DNA of 64,000 nucleotides from Channa striata. Its lineage: Eukaryota; Chordata; Actinopteri; Anabantiformes; Channidae. The stretch covers positions 20,020,001 through 20,084,000 of the forward strand of contig CM065185.1 in assembly GCA_033026295.1 (NCBI GenBank), written 5' to 3'. The translations under genes were made by a program, and so were the position numbers. Numbering within the stretch: position 1 is the first letter of the stretch; the number at the start of each line of letters is the position of its first letter. Below are positions 1-10,000 of the stretch, in pieces. Under the pieces are notes generated by a model. It was given only the letters and a program-made list of their open reading frames with translations. It did no database searches and had not been told where the DNA came from.

Positions 1-677
1 GCTCTATTGGTAAAATAATATTCACTGAAGTTTGCAAATGATTTAAGAATGTGGTCAGAATAAGAAAATCCTGAAATCCGGATTTAGCTTCAAAAATAAC
101 ACAGAAATATGCAAGTGACAAATTAAAGACAGAGCTGAAAGTGAGATGAGAAACCAAACGGATGCAAATGCTCCTGAAGTGAAAACAAAACTCCACAGGA
201 TCATTTTGACTTTGGGTATTTTGACGCCACAGTTTCTTCTCAAATTTTTATTTTAATATGCTGAAAATCACAAAAGTAGTAAAGGATAAAAATGTTAAGA
301 GCTAAAAATGTGACTCTACTTTTTTTGATTCAACAGATTATTTAAGTAACACAACAAAGATCAAACCAAGCAACAGAAGGACATTTCAGTTTTTACCAAA
401 TTTTCAAAAATGACTGAAGACAGTTTGAAATATGACGTTAATCCAGTTACTCGTGGTTTTTGTCTAACAAAACGAGTAATAAATGGAGTTATAATATTTA
501 GAAAATGATGTAAGTGATGCACATTTGGATCTGCAGGTAACGATAATCAAACCGCGTCCGACGCTAAAGAAGAGCGTGTGAGACAAAATGCTTGTTGGGG
601 TCAAACCAACGGTGCCGAGCTCAAACTGCAGATGGATGGATTGTGCAGGAGGAAGCTGCTGACCACCGTCTCACTGA

Positions 678-680
<3 letters not shown>

Positions 681-747
<67 letters not shown>
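681..747. repeat. (CA)n microsatellite
   Basis: An uninterrupted 67-bp CA run. The open frames across it on both strands are only the repeat read as Thr-His or Cys-Val. Confidence 0.97.
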
Positions 748-749
<2 letters not shown>

Positions 750-818
750 GGCCTGAGCAAAGACACAGAAATGAGCAAATCAACACGAGAATGACCAGAA
801 ACACACACCAAACCAACC

Positions 819-902
819 AACAAGGAAGGCTGTGTGGTTAAGATGTTGGGCGGGAGATCCACTGGGTGACTGTGCTCGCTGGTTCGAACCCCACGCCTGT
901 AG
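819..902 (+). pseudogene. decayed tRNA-Leu copy 1
   Basis: The sequence lines up with the intact tRNA-Leu at 2141-2223. It keeps a recognisable box A region (GGCTGTGTGGTTAAG), the GAGATCCA around the anticodon stem, the GGGTGA variable-arm start and a perfect box B (GGTTCGAACCCC). The anticodon loop and the acceptor stem are damaged, so it should not fold as a tRNA. The 30-40 bases after it resemble those after copy 2, which suggests a dispersed tRNA-derived element (SINE) or an old local duplication rather than an isolated tRNA pseudogene. Confidence 0.6.
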
Positions 903-1196
903 TTACCGAAAAGGCCACAGGCTGATAACTCACACGACAGCTGCTGTCAGTGTGCAGGTAAAAGAGAAAGAAGGAGCAGATACCTGCACTGTGTGGGCAG
1001 GTCACTTTAATATTTGTCGAGTTCACACGACAGGCACAAACAGAACTAACAGCAAAGAACGGATACGAAATCACACAGAACCAGTGAGCAAACATGCACG
1101 AAATCAACTGCAGACAGACCAAATCCATCAAAGCAGACACAAAAATGCAACAATGTCAAGTCTAGAACAATCGGTTACAACATGAAGACTACGTGT

Positions 1197-1258
1197 AACC
1201 ACGGTGGATGAGTGGTTGAGGTGTTGGACTACGATGGGTTCAAACCCCACCCCTGGTA
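1197..1258 (+). pseudogene. decayed tRNA-Leu copy 2, internally deleted
   Basis: Only about 62 nt long. It keeps the D-arm (GATGAGTGGTTGAGGTGTTGG), then lacks most of the anticodon arm and the variable arm, then resumes at a box-B-like GGTTCAAACCCC and ends CCTGGTA like a tRNA-Leu acceptor arm. It cannot fold as a tRNA. Its 3' flank (ATTACTGACAACACACTGG) is a diverged match to the flank of copy 1. Confidence 0.55.
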
Positions 1259-2140
1259 ATTACTGACAACACACTGGCCGATGATTCGTGAATCCAACTG
1301 CTTGATGAGCCACACAGAAACGCTCTGAGTCTATGTGGAACCACCACACTCCTGGTCCAGGACGGCAAAGCGCTGAACAATCGTTCCACTTCGTCTTTGT
1401 CGACACTCAGTTTGATTCTGAAAGTGATTCCTGGAGGTGCCGCTTTGTGACACCTGCGTGTCCGAAAACCTGAACTGTGTGTTGAACCGGAGCTCGAGGT
1501 TATGTAAGTTCAGGGGGCCGACGGTTCAAACAGGATTTGTTCACACTCCAAAACGCCTCGGGCCGAGGAGAAAGGCTCAGCGGCGACAATGAATCAGTGT
1601 CGGTCCGCTGGCTGCGGAGCCTGATTCTGAAGAGCTAAAGGCCACAGCTAATAAACACTTGGCTGCGAAACGTTCTCGGTGACAGCAGAATAGAAAAGAG
1701 CTGAAAGTCGTGAGGAAAGACATCAGAGGATCTGCTGGGTCCATCCTCACAGTGGAACTCAGCTTTGGGCTTCTTTTCTCACACTTTAAATCAAAGACAC
1801 GTCCCCGTTTTTCTGTCCTGGAGCTACCAGATCTAAAGACCAACGAAGAAAAGTCGAGGTCACTAAAGGTCGGTGAGGGACATGTGTCCAAATACTCGCT
1901 GGACAAAGCAGATCGTCTCATGTAAAGTGTTTGACGCTGTCCAGCAAACAGACAAGTTGCTAATTTTTTCAATCTTTATTAATTCAGGGAAGTTTCATCA
2001 GGACCTTGGACTTTTTCATGGTTCTTGTGCCTGTGATTAGTTTTCCTGCTCTTTCTATGGAGCCCAGGAATGAGATCCACATTCAGGAACCCTGTCGGCA
2101 GCACGAGTGTCTCTGATCCAACACTGAGACTGCCGGTGTG

Positions 2141-2223
2141 ATCAGGATGGCCGAGTGGTTAAGGTGTTGGACTTAAGATCCAATGGGTGAATTCCCTCGT
2201 GGGTTCGAACCCCACTCCTGGTA
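2141..2223 (+). tRNA. tRNA-Leu (anticodon UAA)
   Basis: This is an 83-nt class II tRNA with a long variable arm. It shows a canonical box A (TGGCCGAGTGG), a TTAAGA anticodon loop region giving anticodon UAA, and a canonical box B (GGTTCGAACCC). The seven acceptor pairs between 2141-2147 and 2216-2222 are all possible, with one T-G wobble at position 2, and the discriminator base is A. The weak point is the 3' side: the first TTTT on the coding strand is about 150 nt downstream (2376-2379), so no normal RNA polymerase III terminator is close. It may be a working gene or a young tRNA-derived repeat. Copies 1 and 2 upstream favour some repeat activity here. Confidence 0.8.
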
Positions 2224-3630
2224 CATACATGCCAGTTTATAGTATCTAATGTAAAAATATTTACATGCTAAAACCCGGGCACACCCTTCTCTGCACAGGG
2301 CCACTCACACAGTGAATCCTCGTCCCAATAGTCCCATGCAGTAGCTCGAGTTGATTCCAGCCCATTTCATTATTCTTTTACGCCTGGTGCACACAGAGAA
2401 CAACAGGCTGAGCACACGGATCCAGCAGGTTTTTTTACATTTTGCAGTGTGAGCTGGAAAATACATTTTACAGCTACAAATTCATTCTGGAACACAAAAG
2501 TGGCCTGATGTTCCTCCGTGTGGGCCCAGCATTAAGCAGATCCGCAAAGGAAGAATCTATTTAGAATCGATGGGCCAAATATTTGCATGACGGTGGATTA
2601 AAACGTGCATTAACTGACATTTTCAAAGACTAACGATGACGTTGAAATGCCTGGACGACATGCACACGTCTGACTTAGTTCATCCATAACGTGCTGATAT
2701 TCCAGCAGAGCGAAGGCAGGACAGGTAGACAGAAAGGAAGACCAGAATCAGAGAGGCAGACAGGAAGCAGGACAGAGAGACAGGCGGCTTAAAGCGGCAG
2801 AAAGGCGGCTGGAGGGACTGACACACAGAATCCGCGCTGGTCATTTGCATGAGAAAACAAACTGTGCCGGGTAATTTCAGCAGCCCGATAACATGTCAGT
2901 CCAACACGGAGTCCAACAGGAAGCTAATTGGCTCAGTGCAGCTCTGACAGCAGCAGCGAGCTGGAGAAACAGGAAGGCGTCCATTTTTAAAATGTCATTT
3001 CCAAGCAGTGAACAATCTTTATTTTAGGAGGATTTAATAAGACTTTTCATATCTAACACGAATCAGTGCTTCAATTAAAGGAGACAGTTCAAGAATGACT
3101 GCGGCAGGAGAAGAGTCGCAGCAGAGCTGGAGCCGTGTCACTGATCGGAAAAGGAAACAGAACGTTCAGGTTTGTGTTCAGTGTTCGGTCCACAGACCGT
3201 GAGGACGTGTCAAAGCTCACCTCACTGCAGCTGGATCATGTAGTTCAAGTAGAGACGGTGTCCCCAAGGGACTGTGAGCTGCTAACGTCGGGTGGGACCA
3301 GTCTAATGTTCAGGACGATTTCAATTAGTCCACTTGAATCCAAAGTGACGCACCGAGGACACGTAGCCAGGAGGGACGGGGAGTGGGACGACGTTCCTGC
3401 ATCCTTATCAACATTTGTGTCCACCTCCCTTCATTTTTGAACCAGCAGTTAGGAGTTCAGCTGAGCACTGACACTGGTTTCTCACGCTGTTCACACCGGC
3501 CATCACAGTCTCATTTTCCCTTTTTTCTAACTTGTTCTCTGGTAAGAACTAATCACAGCAGAAACAGACGAGCTTCTCAGGTGTCTGGTGTCTCTGCATT
3601 ACAATGTGAGACTTTCCACTCAGCCCAACG

Positions 3631-3838
3631 GGTCGAGGCAGATGTCCGTCCACCCTGAGCCTGGTTCTGCTGGAGGTTTCTTCCGTTAAAGGGAGTTTTT
3701 CCTCTCCGCTGTTGCCTATAGCTGCTAAGGGGGATTTGTTGGGTTTTCTCTACATGATTTTATTATGTAAAGTGCCTTGAGACGACCTTGTTGTGGATTG
3801 AAGCTATATAAATAAAGTTGATTTGAATTGAATTGAAT
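3631..3838 (+). repeat. LINE-type 3' tail common in teleosts
   Basis: The core is a widely dispersed fish sequence: CCTGGTTCTGCTGGAGG, then GGGAGTTTTTCCTCTCC, then GTGCCTTGAGACGACC, and finally GCTATATAAATAAAGTTGA followed by tandem TTGAATTGAA. This order and the short tandem-repeat end are typical of the 3' end of a CR1/L2-type non-LTR retrotransposon, or of a SINE that borrows that tail. No reverse transcriptase sequence is attached, so it is a 5'-truncated copy. The family assignment is from memory of fish repeats. Confidence 0.75.
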
Positions 3839-6058
3839 CGTGCTGCTTCTGGGTTTTCTACATGTGCATCAGCTTCCACGATCAGAGAATTACCGTCAAA
3901 CAAACCATCAGGATCACGTGTGCCGGTCTTTGTGCAGCCACAAAAAAAAGTTTGCAGATGCTTTTAGTATTTGGCAAGAGACAGAGATGACTGAATGAAT
4001 TCTCACCAGTGTGCAAACAGGGAAAATGAGACTGTATAGAAAGACGTGATGGACAGGCAGAGCGGAGCTGGACAAAACAGAGAGACAGGTGGAAAAGGAA
4101 ATAGAAATGGGACATGGAGAAGATAAACGAGAGCGAAAGCAGGACAGAAACGAAAGGCAAAAAAGTGAGAGTGGAAAATCCAAATGAAGAACACGAGCGA
4201 CCGACAGGGAGAGTGAAACAGTTGAGTCATTCGCTGCTAAAAGGCCTTTCATCGCCCGTCAATAGACCATCAGGCCTTTTTATCCACTTATGGTGTCAGA
4301 CTGTGGCCATCAGAGCTCCACTGTGATCAGTTTGATCGGGGGAAAGTCGGAGGTGTGTGCAGGAAAAACTGGTTCAAAGAGGCCGTCGTTTCCCGCAGGT
4401 TTAAACCAAACAGCATCACCGTCCGTTCTTACTCAGCGCCGGGATCCGGCTCTGGTGACGCCGGGCTGATACTCGTCCAGACTGAACAACCTTCCAGTGG
4501 ATTCCAGACACACACGCACCCAGAGGATGGAGCCTAACGACTGTTCTGAACATTTTCAAGAAAGATTTCCACTGAAAACCTCAACACTCTCTTTGTTAGT
4601 CAGACTGGCACCAGAATTTTGCTCACAAACGTTTTACACATTGGATAAATTCGAATGCCTCGTCCACGTGTTTTTTTTCCAACCCTCAACTCTCGAAATG
4701 ACAATATCTGCAAAAAATAATGACGTCAGCCTTTGCTTTTATAGCTAATGAGCGGATTGTTGCACGCTGAAACGCTAAAATAACCCGGGCAGCTGCTTCA
4801 CATCCGGATGCGTTCATCAACCAAATCCAGTGGTTACAATCAACCTACATCCTCGTCATCATCACCACATCGAATCCAACACGTATTTGACACAGATAGT
4901 GTGTCCACGTGTGATCACAGGAAGCAGCCATCCTCAGCCTCGCAGTATTTTCTCTGATTTGCCCTTGAGTATCTGGTATGTTACGTGATCCTGGCGCCCG
5001 ATCCCTCTGTTCCCGCCTGTGATGGTGGTGGGTAAATAAATGGAGAGCGAAGCTGCTCCTGTGAGAACATCAGGAGGAAGCAGAGCGTCAGCGGCAGGAG
5101 ACGGAAAAGAAACGCGATCGCTCACTGAGGCGAATACGTGAATGTTTCAGCAGCTGTAAAGTTGTTACTGAATCTGGTTTCTCGTAGTTTCTCGTAGTTT
5201 CTGATCATGTCTTTTATCTTTAATGTTCGGAAACGCGGTTACTCCTGCGTTTCTGGCACAGAGTAAAGTGACATTCTCCACAGGAAACATAATCTGATGC
5301 GATTTGTGTTTAACTGATAGTGTGTCACAAGACAGAGTCCAAAACCCCAAAATCTGCAGTTTCTCCTGTTTCAAAGTCACTGATTTGGGTTCAGAGTTCA
5401 GACAAAGGCCAGGAGCCATTTTTTCTATTTTATTCCACATCATAAAACTCAAAAATAAATATCTCCCTCACGAGAGGTTGCTGGGATCATTCAGCGTGAT
5501 TATTCGGAACGTGGACTTTGTCTTTGAAGCCATTAGCAGACCTTTTCCAGCCCGGCCGTGTTCATCGGTAGCTCAATCGGGTCGGGTTGGTGCGTTAAAG
5601 TGGCCCGGAGTCACAGCCAGAGTGTCACGCTAACAAGAACGTGCTCAATGCCGACCCATAAGAATCTGACTCCCAAAATAAATTACAACTTGGTGGTGAC
5701 ACGGACGCCACCCGACTGTGTTACTGTGTTTATCCTGTAGCCTAGTAACCACTTTTTACTTCTGCTGATTGTATTTAAGTTTGAAAATGTATCTTCATCT
5801 GTTATTTCTGCAATGATCCAAAAGCCAATAGAAATATCCCATTCATGTTTTGCTGGGGAACCAGGGAGGTGCTGACTCCCAGACTGGCCTAGGACAGATA
5901 CAAAACCATCACCCCTGTGGTTCAGGTTTATCCTCCAGACACTTTGTGGTACTTACAGTTGACACATTCTTACAGGACGACTTCACTGATTTTCCACTTT
6001 AGCATGTAAACGTACATTAAGGGTTTTAAACTTTCCTCTGGCTAATATTTATCTGCTT

Positions 6059-6187
6059 CTGGCTGAAAACCTCCTCCAGATGATGTCATCTGGAGGAGTT
6101 TTCCATCATTAGGGGTTCGAGTAATGTCATGTGGAGGATCTCTGGAAAAGCTGGCTGAAGGTTCCTCCAAGTGACGTCATGTGGAGG
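6059..6187. repeat. two tandem copies of a palindromic CRE-like unit
   Basis: Two similar units of about 38 bp, about 91 bp apart, each start with CTGGCTGAA and contain a palindrome. The first, at 6071-6098, has 13-bp perfect arms (CTCCTCCAGATGA) around a 2-nt centre. The second, at 6164-6187, is a looser palindrome around TGACGTCA at 6172-6179, the full cAMP-response-element consensus. A fragment of the same unit lies between them at about 6123-6140. It lies just downstream of cntnap exon 2. Confidence 0.7.
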
Positions 6188-6923
6188 TGTTTTTTTGGTT
6201 AGAGTAGAGAGATATTCTAATGTGGGGACGTCAGAGGGACGTTTAATGGCGTTTGTGCCTGTTTCAAAGGACCCGACAGTTTCAGTTTGCTTCCTTCATT
6301 TGTTTCAACATAGTTTCATATTTCTCCTTTTGATTGAAAATCATCCACATCCTTGACATGTTTGGTTGGACTGGGCCCTCAAACAGCTGATGAGCCGCGC
6401 TGACAGCGGAGGGTGGGGGGGGGCTTCAGACCATCAAACGGACTGAGCAGCGTTCTGCAGGCTCAGCTTTCTTGAGTTTCCCCAGGTGGTGAAACATTTT
6501 CCGATCCAGATTAAACTCATCTCGCCCTCCCGGCTGACGGCGGCCTTTGATGTCAGGATAAAGCGCTCGCGCCCGCTCCCCGCAGGAAGCTGCACAACAA
6601 ACCGCCGTCTCCATTTCAGCCTCACATCAGCATCCAGCTCCCTGCTGGGTTTTAACTCTGGACAAACAAACTCATCATTCATCCATCAAAAACAAACAGC
6701 CCCGATGGAGAATCAAGTCGGGACACAGCAGCTCATCGTGTTTCTCACTTGCAGTCGGTTTCCTGTCTCTGATAAACTAGTCACTGCTGAGTTAAGTCTC
6801 CGACGATCCAGCTAAAACCTCCCGGTTTGTTTGGAGCTTAGACAAAGTCTCTTCTGCGCTGAGCTTTTTTGCAGGGAGCTCGTATTTCTGCAGCTTCGCT
6901 AACACACCCGGGTCAAACCTCAC

Positions 6924-7034
6924 CTTCTCTCCTGTTGAGCTTGGCGAAGCCCGGAGCGTGGCTGCCGGACAGCTGAGACGAGCTCCTGAAGGAGGACGGA
7001 GGCAGATTGGACACCAGCGCGCTGTCGCACACAT
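6924..7034 (-). CDS. cntnap3/4-like: cntnap exon 2: start of discoidin domain
   Basis: The exon is 111 bp and starts after a pyrimidine-rich acceptor (TTTCTCTTTGCTCGACAG). It ends at AGAGAAG before the donor GTGAGG. Its first two bases complete a GAT (Asp) codon begun by the last G of exon 1, and its last base opens the next codon. The 36 full codons read VCDSALVSNL, PPSSFRSSSQ and so on to GFAKLNRRE. In CNTNAP3/4 the matching exon reads Cys-Asp-x-x-Leu-Val-Ser, then Ser-Phe-x-Ser-Ser-Ser, then Pro-Gly-Phe-Ala-Lys/Arg-Leu-Asn-Arg-Arg, so the match covers the whole exon. The cysteine is the first of the disulphide pair that closes the discoidin domain in this family. Confidence 0.87.
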
Positions 7035-10000
7035 CTGTCGAGCAAAGAGAAAGAGAAAATGCACGTTTAGATACGTCAGCGTTTTCCCCTCAGATCCCAT
7101 CAGGTTAGTGATGAGCGAGTCACTTATAGTAAATGTGTGTGTAACAGACACACAAGTACACACAATAAATAATACACGGTGCCAACAACAGCAGGACGGC
7201 GGAAATTAACCACTATCTGAAATACAGACACACGCTCGGCCATCGGCTTTTTAAATGCTACTAGTGATGCTCAGCAGCCTGATGACAGCGGGAGTAAAAG
7301 AATCAGCGGTTTGTCTTTGTGTCTGGAGCACGTCAGCGCTGAGCTGAGAGCATTGGAGCGAATCCCCACAGAGAAAATGACGGCAATATTAATAATTATT
7401 CCTTTGGCCAGATTCACGTTTCCCACAGAGAAAGTGTAAGTGTTTTTCCTCAACACCTATAATCTTGGAGCAGACTTGACTAATGGTGTTTAGGCTGTTC
7501 CTGTCCTTCACACATACTCCAGCATTTCACCAGCCGTTAAAAAAAGGGGCAAAACTTGTAAAATATCCGATTAGAAACCCTGACGGAGTTCAGCCTGTGC
7601 ATCAAGGGTTTTCTCTGCTGATGAAGAATCGAGTTCCGACTGGTCAGGGTCCTCCGCAAGCTTTACCAAACCCCAAACTCACCACAAACTTTAAAAAAAG
7701 TCGGACCATCGAATGAAAGAAGCTGCCGAACTGCATTATGGGAATTCTTGGACCAGCTGCTCTGGGGCTTGAGCCTCATGAGGGACTCGATCCCACAGCT
7801 GGAGGATCCAGTTCAAACTCTGCAGGACTAGAAAGGGATTTGACTCTAGTTCGAAAGTTCTGTCATAAATTCGCTGCATAAAGCGTCTCCTGCTATGGAC
7901 AGACAGCAGGAATGTCTCAGCCTCTGTCTGTGGTCAGTCCCACTGCTTCATGCAGGTGAAATGTTATATATCCTAGACTATCAATTTTCTGAGGGGAGCA
8001 AACTGCATAATGCAAGTCAAACAGTGTCATGTGCTGTGATTGACACGTTGGGTTAATTTGTGTGAATCTTTGTCTGTCTGTGTCAGTCCTGAGGTCTGTC
8101 CACGGTGGACCCCACCTCTCCACCCGTGACAGCTGCTACAGTTTCAGTTTTATCATCGATACATCAGCTGGTGCAAGAAATGTCAGAATGTCACTGAATC
8201 CAAGGTGATGTTTCAACGGAGCAAACGTCAAAAAGCCAAAGCACCAAATCCAGATGTTTTTGGAGCCCTGAACCCAAGAATGTGTGAAGAACATTTACAC
8301 GGGATTCATCAAAAATACTCATTATCCATAATAATAATAATACAAATTAATTCACTGCGAGTCAGATGAAAGAGAGCAGACCTTTAAGAAGCTGCATTTG
8401 TGCCGTTCCTGCAGCTGAACTTTTCTGTTGCAGAGACAAACCCCACGAACCTTTGTGTGCCGATCACACGTTCAGAGAGGACCAGTCTCAGCAACCTGTT
8501 GGAATCTGCTCGCTGACGCTGAACGATACAGCGCAGAGGGTCCACAAAGACTGCAGGTCTAAACGTCCAAACCATCCTGCGAAACACAGTCGAGAGGTTC
8601 GCACGGCAAACCTCACACTGAGGAAATCATAACACCACACGCAGCATCTCAAAAACTGTTTGTTGTTGAAAGCAGCAGGTTGTTGGCTCAGCGACGCTGT
8701 GAGGAGTAAGCGCAGCGAGTTTTAAATGAATCGTTCAAGCCTAAGAAGGACATTTATGACAAAAATCTGTTTGTGAGCGTCTCAGCGGAGCGGATCAGTG
8801 AGAAGCAGCTTCGGTGATCAGTGGATCACCGGCTCCACATTAGATACATGAACAGGCTAATAATGTCCAACGGCACAAATGAACGTGAGGGCGTCGTGGA
8901 GATGGATGGCGTCTCATTACAGGCCGGATACAGAAGAATCAGTGTCATGTTTCAAACACTTTAACTGTTCATGGACGACTGGCTGCAACAAAGGCATCAA
9001 ATCCTTCCCGAGTGAGTCTGTTTCAAGTGGGTTTACATCATATTCTCCAATGAAATCCATACAGAGACATAAATCACAGCAGTAGCTGCTACAGCCACTT
9101 CATTACACGGGAAAATAAATTGGAAGAAGACTCGGTAGAAGTGAACATTTGTTCTGTGGTGAGCGCGGCGTAATTGTAGCTCGCAGTGTGATGCAGGCAC
9201 CAGCATCAGCTCAGTAAATATTCATGGATTTCCTCCCGCGCTCCAAACTGGAAACTAAACCTACGCTGCCTCCGTGTGATCGACAGAACCACAGAAAGCC
9301 ACAGACAAGGATTCAGCCCGCGGCACCGTCATCCACTGTGCTTCGTCTGCCCCGGAAACAGGAACAACTCTTCACTGACGGTGACACATTTTAACCTTTG
9401 ACGAGTCATTTGAGGCCGGCGACTCACTGGCATCTAATGAAAATCAACACGGAGCATATCGATCGTTCATATGGTTTCAGTAGCTGAGCCGTGGTAACTT
9501 GCTCTAATTATGCCGCTGAAAGAAATAACGAGGGTCTCATTAGTTTAAAGTGTGTTTACTAATGGCAGCTTAATGAGGTGTTAATGTTAATGAGGGAAGG
9601 AAAAAATGTTTTATAGCTCTGCTATGTAAAAGTTCCCGATGAGCTTTTCCTAGAACGGCTTGGTCGGAAAGTGCCGATCACCGGAGCTGAGCGAGCTAAA
9701 ACTGTGAGCAGACAGGCAGTGACGTTTACTGATCCATCAGTTCCAGTGAATCCCACTAACGACAAAAACAGCATCACAAACCGTCTTATCACCAAACTCC
9801 GTTTCCCTTTCAGCCTGTTTTAGCGCGTTGTTTTGGTGTGTTTGCACACTCTTCCTCGTACATGTGTAATCTCACTGCTTTAAACAGCAGGCTGAAAGCC
9901 CGCAGCTCTTTCCTCTCTGAAGCTAATCTCTCTCCCCGCAGGCCTCGGCCTGACAGACACTTGTTACCGTGGGTGGTGGGGGGGCCCTCGGCGTGAAAAG

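Larger units (their letters stand above)
1..6923. other. left flank: cntnap intron 2 region with repeats, no exon seen
   Basis: This stretch lies downstream of cntnap exon 2 on that gene's strand, so it should be intron 2. I looked on the minus strand for the next discoidin-domain exon, which encodes a Gly-Gly-Trp-Ser-Pro and Trp-Leu-Gln motif in this family, and did not find it. Separately listed items here are a (CA)n tract, three tRNA-Leu-like copies, a LINE tail and a pair of hairpin repeats. Purine-rich stretches at about 2700-2830 and 3970-4190 have no coding character. The remaining sequence shows nothing I can assign. Confidence 0.5.

Noticed and set aside
681..862. Open frames running through the (CA)n tract
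   Set aside because: They exist only because CA and GT repeats contain no stop codons.
5560..5640. Box-A-like TAGCTCAATCGGG, a possible tRNA or SINE head
   Set aside because: No box B at the right distance and no acceptor-stem pairing.
7730..7750. GCATTATGGGAATTC resembling a ZNF143-type promoter motif
   Set aside because: Too many mismatches to the long consensus, and no CpG island or gene start nearby.
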